From NCBI GenBank assembly GCA_945869725.1, contig CAMBPO010000070.1, forward strand, positions 1 to 11,342: DNA of 11,342 nucleotides. Direction: 5' to 3'. The stretch's first letter is position 1. Each line of letters opens with the position of its first letter. Below, one piece after another: positions 1 to 7,595 of the stretch. This DNA comes from Klebsiella pneumoniae. Lineage in GTDB: Bacteria > Pseudomonadota > Gammaproteobacteria > Pseudomonadales > Pseudohongiellaceae. The notes under the pieces were generated by a model. That model searched no databases and was not told where the DNA came from. It saw only the letters and a program-made list of their open reading frames with translations. A program made the position numbers and the translations under genes.

Positions 1-1001
1 AGCAGATGGGCGTTGATCCGCGAAGATCTTTTGCTGTGACAGCTGCGAATAGAAACCTGACTGTGATTGTGGATGGGATATCGGCGCAGATCCGGTTGGA
101 GCCTGGCCAGTACTCGATTGGCACATTCACAAAGCACTTGCAGGACAAGATCAATTTAATGGCAGATAACCTGGGCCGCACAGTATCCGGTGTTAAAGTC
201 GATTTTGATGCTGTACGCGGTGCATTATTGATCAATGGTTCTACGCAAGGTGCAGAATCCTTCATACAAATTGCTGGCTCGCCTGATTGGGGCTTGGATA
301 ACATTGATACCGTATTCGGGAAAACCTCAAGCTACATTCAGCTATCACAGGAACAACAGTCTGGGGGAAATGTTTACGCATCACAGGGCAAGGATGGCAA
401 ATGGACAGAAACTACAGATAAAGGTAATTTTGACGACACTAACATTCCTTACTGGTCACCTATATTCCTTGATAAAGGTGAAATAACCTTTGATACAAGC
501 GGTGCTCTGGTCTCTCCGATTGGTAGTGCCAAGCTAGAAAGTGCCGGTATCACCGGCACGATCGTGGCATTGGACTATGCTAAAAGCTCGCAGTTTAATA
601 GTCCGTTTGCGGTGCTAAGCCAAAATCAGAATGGTGCACCCGAGGGCGACCTGGTCGGCGTGAATATTGGCGATGATGGTCTGGTCATCGCAAGCTACTC
701 CAACGGTACGCAGAAGTCGCTCGGTAAAATTATTGCGGCTAAATTTGCGAATCCCCAGGGGCTTCGCCAGATAGGCGATTCAGGTTTCTATGCAACCTCC
801 GCATCCGGTTCTGCAACTTTTGGTGAGCCCGGATCAGCTGGATTTGGAACGTTACGTGCTGGTGCACGTGAACGCTCCAACGTCGATCTGACTGCGGAGT
901 TGGTGGATCTGATCACCGCGCAGCGTAACTTCCAGGCCAATGCCAAGGCGATTGAAACTACCAATACCATGACGCAGGCGATTATCAATCTGCGCGGTTA
1001 A
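1..1001 (+). CDS. flgE: Flagellar hook protein FlgE (C-terminal part, start outside window)
   Basis: This is the structural subunit of the flagellar hook, exported by the flagellar type III system and polymerised outside the cell. The reading frame is open from the first base (first full codon at 3), so the N-terminus lies upstream; 332 residues are visible. The C-terminus carries the conserved amphipathic helix of the FlgE/F/G family, with ERSNVDLTAELVDLITAQR followed by NFQANAKAIET. A central stretch with FLDKGEITFDTSGALVSP matches the surface D1/D2 region of hook proteins. The first ~100 residues (AANRNLTVIVDGISAQIRL, then a helix-like segment and a WGL motif) look like an extra beta-rich outer domain, so the full protein is probably longer than the ~400 residues of enterobacterial FlgE. 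The next gene, flgF, starts 31 bases downstream. Family assignment is secure; the domain reading of the outer part is inference. Confidence 0.95.
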   Translation, partial: QMGVDPRRSFAVTAANRNLTVIVDGISAQIRLEPGQYSIGTFTKHLQDKINLMADNLGRTVSGVKVDFDAVRGALLINGSTQGAESFIQIAGSPDWGLDNIDTVFGKTSSYIQLSQEQQSGGNVYASQGKDGKWTETTDKGNFDDTNIPYWSPIFLDKGEITFDTSGALVSPIGSAKLESAGITGTIVALDYAKSSQFNSPFAVLSQNQNGAPEGDLVGVNIGDDGLVIASYSNGTQKSLGKIIAAKFANPQGLRQIGDSGFYATSASGSATFGEPGSAGFGTLRAGARERSNVDLTAELVDLITAQRNFQANAKAIETTNTMTQAIINLRG

Positions 1002-1032
1002 CCAAACGCGACTTTAGGGTCGGGGTACTAAA

Positions 1033-1797
1033 ATGGACAGGTTAGTTTTTACATCGCTCAGCGCCGCCACCAGTCATGAGTTGAACCGGATTCAGCTCAG
1101 CAACGACTTGGCCAATCTGTCGACGACGGGCTACAAAAGGGCCGCCACCACCACGACGGAATCAGCGTATTTGAGTGGGCCGGGATTACCCACCCGATTT
1201 CAGCCTATCCTGTCGTCGGCAGTTGATCGGGTGCTACTTGAGAGTGGTCCGATCTCCTACACGGGGAACGATACCGATATCGCTTTGAATGACAAGTCGG
1301 TGCTTGGCGTGCAGGCACCGGATGGCAGTATCGCCTTCACCCGACGCGGTGATTTGCGGGTGAGTTCAACCGGGCTGATGCTGACGGGCGCAGGGCATGT
1401 GGTAATGGGAGAGGGTGCACCAATCACTGTACCGACAGGTTTTTTGATTGACATCGGTCCGGATGGCAGCATTTTTGCCACAGATCCTAACGAGGTGGCC
1501 GGTGAACCTAATCAGATCGGTACGCTGATGTTGCGCGATGCCAGTAATGTCCAGCTAAACCGGCGTACTGATGGATTGTACGAGGTTCAGGGTTCAGCGG
1601 GTGCCGGCGGGGATTTTGAAACGGGTCCTAATCCGGTGTCCATCTCAGTTGGCTCACTTGAGGGCAGCAACGCAAATCCGGTTGAAATCATGGTGAATCT
1701 GCTTGATTTATACCGATCATTTGAGATGCAGATGAAGATCATCAAAAAAACGGAAGAACTGGATAAAGATGGCTCGGCCATGATTGGCTTGCGCTAA
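1033..1797 (+). CDS. flgF: Flagellar basal-body rod protein FlgF (proximal rod)
   Basis: FlgF is a subunit of the rod that crosses the periplasm. The 254-residue length is close to the usual ~250. The N-terminus (MDRLVFTSLSAATSHELNRI, then LSNDLANLSTTGYKR) is the family's rod N-terminal helix with the NDLAN..TTGYK signature. The middle contains SIAFTRRGDLRVSSTG, the typical strand region of FlgE/F/G proteins. The C-terminus (LEGSNANPVEIMVNLLDLYR, then FEMQMKIIKKTEE) is the matching C-terminal helix; N- and C-terminal helices pack together in the assembled rod. The ATG at 1033 is preceded by a G-rich Shine-Dalgarno-like GGGG at 1022-1025, seven bases upstream. It lies between flgE and flgG in the canonical order, and its divergence from FlgG separates the two rod paralogues clearly. 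Confidence 0.96.
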   Translation: MDRLVFTSLSAATSHELNRIQLSNDLANLSTTGYKRAATTTTESAYLSGPGLPTRFQPILSSAVDRVLLESGPISYTGNDTDIALNDKSVLGVQAPDGSIAFTRRGDLRVSSTGLMLTGAGHVVMGEGAPITVPTGFLIDIGPDGSIFATDPNEVAGEPNQIGTLMLRDASNVQLNRRTDGLYEVQGSAGAGGDFETGPNPVSISVGSLEGSNANPVEIMVNLLDLYRSFEMQMKIIKKTEELDKDGSAMIGLR

Positions 1798-1834
1798 ACA
1801 CTGAATCAACATTAACGAACAAGGGTAAATAATC

Positions 1835-2620
1835 ATGGATGCTTCAATGTGGGTTGCCAAAACCGGTCTCTCCGCGCAATCAACGCGGATGACCGTGATA
1901 GCCAACAACCTGGCTAACGTAAATACCACTGGTTTTAAGAAAGACCGTGCGATGTTTGAGGACTTGCTGTACCAGCGTATCGTTCAGGCCGGTGCACAGG
2001 CGGATGTCAATTCACAGAACCCAACGGGTCTGATGCTCGGCACCGGTACGCGTGTTGTGTCTACTGAAAAAGTTCATCGTCAGGGCAATATGCTGTCCAC
2101 CGAAAATGCGCTGGATGTCGCAATCGCCGGCGATGGCTTTCTGTCAGTACAGCAAGCTGATGGCACCATTGCGTTTACTCGCGACGGATCATTAAAGCTG
2201 TCCAGTGAGGGTACGTTGGTGACCGCCACCGGTGAAGCAATTATCCCTGCAATCACCATTCCGGCAGACGCGGCCAGCATCACCATCGGGCGCGATGGCA
2301 CGGTGTCTGCTGAATTGGCCAATGGCGGTGGTTCAGTGCAGGTTGGACAATTACAACTGTCACGATTTGTTAACAATGCCGGACTGCAGCCAATCGGCCG
2401 GAATCTGTATCAGCAGACCAGCGCCAGCGGTGCAGCGATTGTTGGGATTCCCGGAGCTCAGGGCGCAGGTATGCTGATGCAGGGATCGCTTGAGGCATCA
2501 AATGTCAACATTGTGGAAGAAATGGTGAACATGATCGAGACGCAGCGTGCCTATGAGATTAACTCGAAGGCGATTTCTGCTGCCGATGGCATGCTGCGCT
2601 TCCTGAACAACAACCTCTGA
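1835..2620 (+). CDS. flgG: Flagellar basal-body rod protein FlgG (distal rod)
   Basis: FlgG builds the distal rod, on which the P and L rings assemble and to which the hook is attached. The 261-residue length equals the usual size. The N-terminus has TGLSAQSTRMTVIANNLANV followed by NTTGFKKDRAMFEDLLYQ, the classic FlgG signature. The segment GLMLGTGTRVVSTEKVHRQG is the region typical of the distal rod protein. The C-terminus ends with LEASNVNIVEEMVNMIETQR, AYEINSKAISAADGMLRFL. The ATG at 1835 follows an AAGGG ribosome binding site at 1821-1825 with nine bases between. The 37-base gap after flgF shows no obvious promoter or terminator. A sigma54-like string inside the gene was judged to be chance. 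Confidence 0.98.
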   Translation: MDASMWVAKTGLSAQSTRMTVIANNLANVNTTGFKKDRAMFEDLLYQRIVQAGAQADVNSQNPTGLMLGTGTRVVSTEKVHRQGNMLSTENALDVAIAGDGFLSVQQADGTIAFTRDGSLKLSSEGTLVTATGEAIIPAITIPADAASITIGRDGTVSAELANGGGSVQVGQLQLSRFVNNAGLQPIGRNLYQQTSASGAAIVGIPGAQGAGMLMQGSLEASNVNIVEEMVNMIETQRAYEINSKAISAADGMLRFLNNNL

Positions 2621-2645
2621 TAATTACGATGTAACAGGCGGCATT

Positions 2646-3338
2646 ATGTTTTTAGTTAAGAATATTGTCTTGATGGTGATGATTCCGGTACTTGGCGCTT
2701 GCGCGGTTGCGGCACCTGAGAGCAATCAGATGACGTCTGATTTTGGACTGGTATACCCCAGTGAGGCGCCACCTGCGCGGATAAGTACCGGATCTATTAT
2801 GGATAATGGTGGTCGTCTGTATCCCTCACGTCGCATCTATCAGAGCGGGCAAGTCAAAGTGGGTGACATCATCACCGTACTGCTTAACGAGACTGCGCAA
2901 GCCTCACGATCTTCCAATCTTAATTCCGAACGTGAGACATCTAACAATATCCTCGGCTCCAACCAGGCTGACGCGATTTTACCGGGCAGTGGTTTCTTTC
3001 AAGGCATATCAACCGCGGGTTCATCGATCTCGTCCAATGGCGGTGGCCAGGCTGATCAGTCTGCAGAACTCACCGGTTCTATTTCTGCCGTGGTTGTTGA
3101 TGTTATGAACAACGGCAACCTGGTGATTCTGGGCGAGAAAAAACTCACGTTAACCGAGGGCTCAGAAGTGATTCGTGTGCGTGGTGTTGTGCGCCCCGAA
3201 GATATTCAGCCGGATAACACGGTATTGTCCCGACGCATTGCAAATGCGCAATTCTCTTACAGTGGCTCCGGCGATCTGGCGAGAGCGTCAAAAACACCTG
3301 CTGGCATCCGCACACTGTTCAGTCTGTGGCCATTTTGA
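2646..3338 (+). CDS. flgH: Flagellar L-ring lipoprotein FlgH
   Basis: FlgH forms the outer-membrane L ring around the distal rod. The first 19 residues are a lipoprotein signal peptide with the lipobox LGAC, the lipidated cysteine being Cys19; Ala follows at +2, which is consistent with transport to the outer membrane. The family core is visible as QVKVGDIITVLLNETAQASR, near residues 70-90, and in the second half as AVVVDVMNNGNLVILGEKKL, followed by VRGVVRPEDI. The C-terminus (FSYSGSGDLARASKTPAGIR, then LFSLWPF) is the conserved FlgH ending. The 230-residue length is normal. The ATG at 2646 has a modest AGG (2636-2638) upstream. flgI begins 11 bases after the stop codon, so the two ring genes are very likely translated from one transcript. 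Confidence 0.97.
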   Translation: MFLVKNIVLMVMIPVLGACAVAAPESNQMTSDFGLVYPSEAPPARISTGSIMDNGGRLYPSRRIYQSGQVKVGDIITVLLNETAQASRSSNLNSERETSNNILGSNQADAILPGSGFFQGISTAGSSISSNGGGQADQSAELTGSISAVVVDVMNNGNLVILGEKKLTLTEGSEVIRVRGVVRPEDIQPDNTVLSRRIANAQFSYSGSGDLARASKTPAGIRTLFSLWPF

Positions 3339-3349
3339 GGTATCGCATC

Positions 3350-4507
3350 ATGTTTAAAAAAATGTTGAAGTCTGCGCTGATTGCGGTGTTAGTGGTTAAC
3401 AGCACTTCCTATGCCGATCGTATCAAGGACCTGACGGACATCGCTGGCGTTCGCACCAACCAACTGGTTGGCTATGGACTCGTTGCCGGGCTCTCCGGTA
3501 CCGGTGACGGTAAAGATCTCCCGTTGACCGGCCAAAGTATGCGTGCATTGTTGTCTGGATTAGGCGTGAGTGTTGACAGTCCGATCAGCGAGTTTGATCT
3601 GGGTGACTCACTGATGGCATTAGCCAGACAGAATGCAAACCAGGCGGTGCAGACCGATAACGTTGCCGCTGTGTTGGTTACCGCAGAAGTGCCAGCGTTT
3701 GCAAAGCCGGGACAGCGGCTGGACATCAATATCTCTGCGATCGGTACCGCAACCAGTCTTCGCGGCGGCAACCTGATTATGACGGAACTTCGCGGTATCG
3801 ATGGCCAGGTATACGCATTGGCGCAGGGACCGTTGTCCGTCACTGGTGTTAGCGCTCAAGGCGCGGACAGTAGCCTGGAAATTGGTGTGCCGACGTCTGC
3901 ACGCATCCCCAACGGCGCAATTCTCGAGGCGCCGATTGATTCACCGTTTGCAGCGGCTGATCACGTTATTTTTAACGTGCGCGATATGGATTTTTCTACC
4001 ACTGACCGAATTTCCACAGCGATCAATAACCTGTACGGAGCCGGCACAGCGGTGCCACTCGACGCAGTATCGGTGGCGGTGACAGTGCCTACAGACGCAG
4101 TGCAGAAAATTGGCTTCATCAGCGATTTACAGAACATGGAAATCGAGCCTGGTGAGCCAACGGCACGTGTTGTAATCAATTCAAGAACCGGGACGGCGGT
4201 CATTAACCGTTCCGTGAGAGTGACTGCAGCAGCTGTTTCACACGGCACTCTGACGGTGCGCGTTGATAGCCTTAATGAGGTCAGTCAACCGCTACCGTTT
4301 AGCGATGGTGAGACGGTGGGTGTGCAAAATGCAGATCTGTCAGTCGAAGAGGAATTTGGCAGTATGTTTGTATTTGATACCGGTGTTGAATTGCAGGAAA
4401 TTGTTGATGCCCTGAATCAGGTTCGTGTCACGCCTTCCTCCTTAATTGCAATTTTGGAAGCGCTGAAACGGGCAGGCAGCCTGCGTGCTGAGTTGGTGGT
4501 GATCTGA
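3350..4507 (+). CDS. flgI: Flagellar P-ring protein FlgI
   Basis: FlgI forms the peptidoglycan-level P ring around the rod. I place the start at the ATG at 3350 (385 residues) because TGAGG at 3336-3340 is a good ribosome binding site nine bases upstream, and because this start gives a clean Sec signal peptide: MFKK, a hydrophobic core, and probable cleavage after SYA at residue 22. An in-frame GTG at 3326 would add eight residues, overlap flgH and spoil the signal peptide. The mature protein opens with DRIKDLTDIAGVRTNQLVGY followed by GLVAGLSGTGDG, the hallmark of the family, and ends with TPSSLIAILEALKRAGSLRA, ELVVI. The stop codon overlaps the flgJ start codon by one base (TGATG), suggesting coupled translation. 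Confidence 0.97.
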   Translation: MFKKMLKSALIAVLVVNSTSYADRIKDLTDIAGVRTNQLVGYGLVAGLSGTGDGKDLPLTGQSMRALLSGLGVSVDSPISEFDLGDSLMALARQNANQAVQTDNVAAVLVTAEVPAFAKPGQRLDINISAIGTATSLRGGNLIMTELRGIDGQVYALAQGPLSVTGVSAQGADSSLEIGVPTSARIPNGAILEAPIDSPFAAADHVIFNVRDMDFSTTDRISTAINNLYGAGTAVPLDAVSVAVTVPTDAVQKIGFISDLQNMEIEPGEPTARVVINSRTGTAVINRSVRVTAAAVSHGTLTVRVDSLNEVSQPLPFSDGETVGVQNADLSVEEEFGSMFVFDTGVELQEIVDALNQVRVTPSSLIAILEALKRAGSLRAELVVI

Positions 4508-4830
4508 TGAGTATCGATGCACAGTCTACAGTTGGCAGTTTTTATGATTTCAGCGGCTTGCAGCAGCTGCGTTCGGATGCCGCTTCAAACAACTCAGCCT
4601 CTGCCGGTCGCAAAGCGGCCAACGAGTTTGAAGCTGCATTTATGCAGATGATGCTGCAGTCGATGAAGCAGGCATCGGAGCCTATGAAGAGTGATTTGTT
4701 CTCGGATCAGTCAACCGATTACTTTGAAGACATGTTTTTGAATGAAGTTTCGCATTTTATTGCATCACGCCAATCTCTTGGCCTGGGCAAGTGGATCGAT
4801 GAAACCATGAATGCCCGGCAGTCTAAATGA
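4507..4830 (+). CDS. flgJ: FlgJ, rod-binding domain only (no muramidase domain)
   Basis: FlgJ is exported to the periplasm and assists rod assembly. In enterobacteria it is a two-domain protein of about 310 residues, with an N-terminal rod-binding part and a C-terminal peptidoglycan hydrolase. Here it is 107 residues. The rod-binding core is present at about residues 40-95: FEAAFMQMMLQSMKQASEPM, then a DYFEDMFLNEVSHFIAS stretch and SLGLGKWI. The hydrolase is absent, and the next gene starts inside the flgJ stop codon, so there is no room for a remnant. The ATG at 4507 overlaps the flgI stop by one base, and the end overlaps the flgK start by four bases (ATGA). Single-domain FlgJ is well known in other bacterial groups, so this is probably a genuine short form and not a truncation; the wall-cutting enzyme must be encoded elsewhere. 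Confidence 0.93.
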   Translation: MSIDAQSTVGSFYDFSGLQQLRSDAASNNSASAGRKAANEFEAAFMQMMLQSMKQASEPMKSDLFSDQSTDYFEDMFLNEVSHFIASRQSLGLGKWIDETMNARQSK

Positions 4831-7577
4831 CCGATATCCTTTCCATTGGCGCGTCCGCAACGATGTTGTATCAGAAGTCGTTGGCGACCGTAAGCAATAA
4901 CGTCGCTAACCTGCATACGGAAGGTTATTCGCGTCAGGAGGCTATCAGTCTTGAAAGTCAGCCAGCTGAATTTGGCGTGCATTACGTGGGCACCGGTGCC
5001 TATTTAGGTAGCATTAAGCGCAACTATGACGCTTTTGTTGAACGAAATCTGACCAGTTCATTAAATCAGTTATCGGGTCATGAGGTCATGCTCAGTTACA
5101 CGAGTCGTTTAATTGATTCTATTTCATCTGAGTCGCTCGCACTGACTCCGGCAATTGACCGGTTCTTTGGTATTGCAGAAAAATTAAGCAATGAGCCTGC
5201 GTCAGCGCCGCAGCGAGCAGATCTGTTAGCAGCGGGGGACTTCCTTGCCGGCAGGGTGCGGGATTTTGCCCGCAACCTGAGCACGCTGGATCAAGAGTCA
5301 GCCCGTGACATGGAAAGTAAAGTTCAGCAAGTTAATGCGTTGACGTCTCAGTTGGCCGAGGTTAACCGACAGTTACAAAAAAACAGTACATTACTCAAGC
5401 AACCGATGACCCTGCTTGACCAGCGCGACCTTGTGATTAAGGATCTTTCTGCGCTGATAGGCACGGATGTGACGGAATTGCCCAACGGTCAGTTGGACGT
5501 GAGAGTGAAGGATGCTGGACCTCTGGCGATACTGGTCTCAGGTGATCGTGCCAAAGCGTTGTCGGTGAAATTAACGGCGGATCGACCAGGTTTTCAGACA
5601 TTGGTGCTTGATGAGTACGGGGACAACAGACCTTTATTGAAGGTGCCAGGTGGCAGTTTATCTGGGTTGACCAGTTTCCGCTCAGACGTGCTTGCACCAC
5701 TGATATCCCAGATTGATCAGTTAGCTGACCGCTTTGTGTCCAGCGTCAACAAGGTTAACCGCAACGGATTAACGCAGGACAGTAAAGTAGGCGTTGATGT
5801 GTTCAGCATCGAACGTCGTTTCACTGTCACAGATGGCCGTAACTTCCCAATAGCCGGCACACAAGTGTCGACAACCCGGGTGTTGGATGAGGAAGTTAGC
5901 CTTAGCGTGGCATGGCTCGGTGGCGACGACTGGCAGGTGACTAACCTCAAGAATCAGTCAAGCCAAACCATTGTTGCAAAACTAGTTGACAACACACTCA
6001 ACATTGCCTCGGCTGGTATCTCTATTCGGTTTGGGGCGCAGCCCTCACGCGGTGATGCGATCTTGATCAAGTCTGACCGTTCGCCAGCCCACGGTATCAG
6101 GCTGGCTATCAGTGACGGCAGCCAGTTTGCGTTTGGTGAAAAATATTATGTTGGCCAAACAGCGACCAATAACAAACCACTCGAAACCACACTGCTGACG
6201 GGTGAGCGCGCTGCGCCAGCCAGTTTGGCAAATGTGCCCTCACTCGAAAAATTTGTAGGTAAAAATGTTCCGCTGACGCTGTCAACCAGTCAGGTCACGC
6301 CGGCGCTGGTTGTACCGCAAGGCGCATCCGATTTTGTTGTGTCCTTTCGTCCCGCAGTCGGCAGTGATGCGCAGCTGCAATTAATGACCGCAGAATTTAA
6401 TCACCTCCTTGGCACAGAGCTCAGCGCGGGTGCCGTCGATGCAGTGCGCACGGGCGCTTTTGATCAGAGTAGTCGGTATGTGAGTGCTAATCGACGTGAC
6501 GCCTCAGTAGGCAGCCTGACTTACCGCGGAACAACCTTTTTTTACGGGCATAAAGCCGCAGGATTTACGCAGTCAAGCGCTATTCCGGCTGTAACAGGCG
6601 CTCAGGCTGGGACGCAGTTGATTGCGGCCGGTGCACTAAAGATCAATGGGCAAACGCTGGCAGGGGCTCTGACGCTCGCTAGCGGAGAATCGCTGTCGGC
6701 GAAGCGCGTGGCCGACTGGTTTAACACCAATGTGGCAGCGATTGCTGTCGAACAGAGACCAGCAGTGCTAGCCACCGTTGTCTCTGTGCCGGTTACTGAT
6801 CAGACTGGAAGTATTGTCAAGGATGCGTTGACGTCTGCGCCGGTAATGCAGGACGTGGTGCGTTTTGTGGGCGAACAGGTGCAATTCAGTTTTGGTCAGC
6901 CGGGGAAACCCAGTGATCTGTCGGTACTGGGCCTTAGCACTGGACTCTATGCGACTGGTGCCACAGCCGAAAAGTTGCTGGTCTATGCGACCGCTGGGTC
7001 TCAGGTGACAACCGACATACAGGTGAATGTACCTGCCAATGGGTTTAGTGCCCCAGCAAACGCACTCAATGAGCCGTTCCGGGTGTCATTTTCAACGATA
7101 GATGGTCAGTTGCATTATGACCTGCAGGATCAGTCGGGCGCGCTGATTGCCCGACGGCGATTTGATGAGAGTGCAGGTGTGTTGTTGCCAGGCATGTCAT
7201 TGCGCTTCGACCGATCACCTACTGCCGGGGATGTGTTTGGTGTGCGTGTCAATCAGGACGCTGCCAGCGATAACCGTAATCTGTTGGCGCTGATTAACAT
7301 ACGCGATACTAAGCTCGTAAATCAGCAAACGCTGCAGGATTATTACCTGACAATGGTAAACACCGTGGGCAACGTGCAAACAATTGCATCGATGAATAAA
7401 GAAACCACACAGATTATTTATGAGCATGCCGTCAGCCAGAAATCCCAGGTATCCGGGGTTAATCTGGATCAAGAAGCAGCTGACCTCATTCGCTTTCAGC
7501 AAGCCTACCAAGCGTCTGCACAGATTATTCAGGCATCCATCAAGCTCTTTGATACCTTGCTCAATACCAACCGTTAA
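4827..7577 (+). CDS. flgK: Flagellar hook-associated protein 1 FlgK (unusually long)
   Basis: FlgK is the first junction protein between hook and filament. The N-terminus (DILSIGASATMLYQKSLATV, then SNNVANLHTEGYSRQ) and C-terminus (SGVNLDQEAADLIRFQQAYQ, then ASAQIIQASIKLFDTLL) are the conserved coiled-coil ends that build the inner core. LLDQRDLVIKDLSALIG at about residues 196-212 is also a FlgK hallmark. The protein is 916 residues against about 550 in E. coli; the extra length lies in the surface-exposed middle. Two copies of a strand module ending in G-x-S-x-RF-x3-P-x2-GD occur at residues 397-410 and 789-802. A stretch around 603-650 (ALKINGQTL, then SLSAKRVADWFN and AVLATVVSV) resembles the flagellin hook IN motif. 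The frame is intact throughout. The start is fixed by the four-base ATGA overlap with flgJ. flgL follows after 18 bases. Confidence 0.96.
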   Translation: MTDILSIGASATMLYQKSLATVSNNVANLHTEGYSRQEAISLESQPAEFGVHYVGTGAYLGSIKRNYDAFVERNLTSSLNQLSGHEVMLSYTSRLIDSISSESLALTPAIDRFFGIAEKLSNEPASAPQRADLLAAGDFLAGRVRDFARNLSTLDQESARDMESKVQQVNALTSQLAEVNRQLQKNSTLLKQPMTLLDQRDLVIKDLSALIGTDVTELPNGQLDVRVKDAGPLAILVSGDRAKALSVKLTADRPGFQTLVLDEYGDNRPLLKVPGGSLSGLTSFRSDVLAPLISQIDQLADRFVSSVNKVNRNGLTQDSKVGVDVFSIERRFTVTDGRNFPIAGTQVSTTRVLDEEVSLSVAWLGGDDWQVTNLKNQSSQTIVAKLVDNTLNIASAGISIRFGAQPSRGDAILIKSDRSPAHGIRLAISDGSQFAFGEKYYVGQTATNNKPLETTLLTGERAAPASLANVPSLEKFVGKNVPLTLSTSQVTPALVVPQGASDFVVSFRPAVGSDAQLQLMTAEFNHLLGTELSAGAVDAVRTGAFDQSSRYVSANRRDASVGSLTYRGTTFFYGHKAAGFTQSSAIPAVTGAQAGTQLIAAGALKINGQTLAGALTLASGESLSAKRVADWFNTNVAAIAVEQRPAVLATVVSVPVTDQTGSIVKDALTSAPVMQDVVRFVGEQVQFSFGQPGKPSDLSVLGLSTGLYATGATAEKLLVYATAGSQVTTDIQVNVPANGFSAPANALNEPFRVSFSTIDGQLHYDLQDQSGALIARRRFDESAGVLLPGMSLRFDRSPTAGDVFGVRVNQDAASDNRNLLALINIRDTKLVNQQTLQDYYLTMVNTVGNVQTIASMNKETTQIIYEHAVSQKSQVSGVNLDQEAADLIRFQQAYQASAQIIQASIKLFDTLLNTNR

Positions 7578-7595
7578 TCCTGAGTGGAATTGGTT

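Noticed and set aside
541..559. Perfect 8-base inverted repeat with a 3-base loop in flgE
   Set aside because: It encodes the ordinary SAGITGT stretch, has no T-run and sits mid-gene; short hairpins like this are expected in coding DNA.
2296..2311. Sigma54-like string TGGCACGGTGTCTGCT inside flgG
   Set aside because: The GG-N10-GC spacing is right, but it lies deep inside the flgG coding region, more than 300 bases before flgH, and encodes ordinary family residues. Probably chance.
3326..3349. Upstream GTG start for flgI
   Set aside because: It would overlap flgH, lacks a well-placed ribosome binding site and would disturb the signal peptide; the ATG at 3350 fits better.
6534..6543. Run of seven T in flgK, and runs of seven A in flgF (near 1744) and flgK (near 5377), as possible phase-variation tracts
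   Set aside because: Seven bases is short for slippage switching, all frames are intact, and AAA/TTT codons explain them.
7584..7595. Upstream GTG start for flgL
   Set aside because: The codon lies within the likely ribosome binding site of the ATG at 7596, and the ATG gives the usual FlgL N-terminus.
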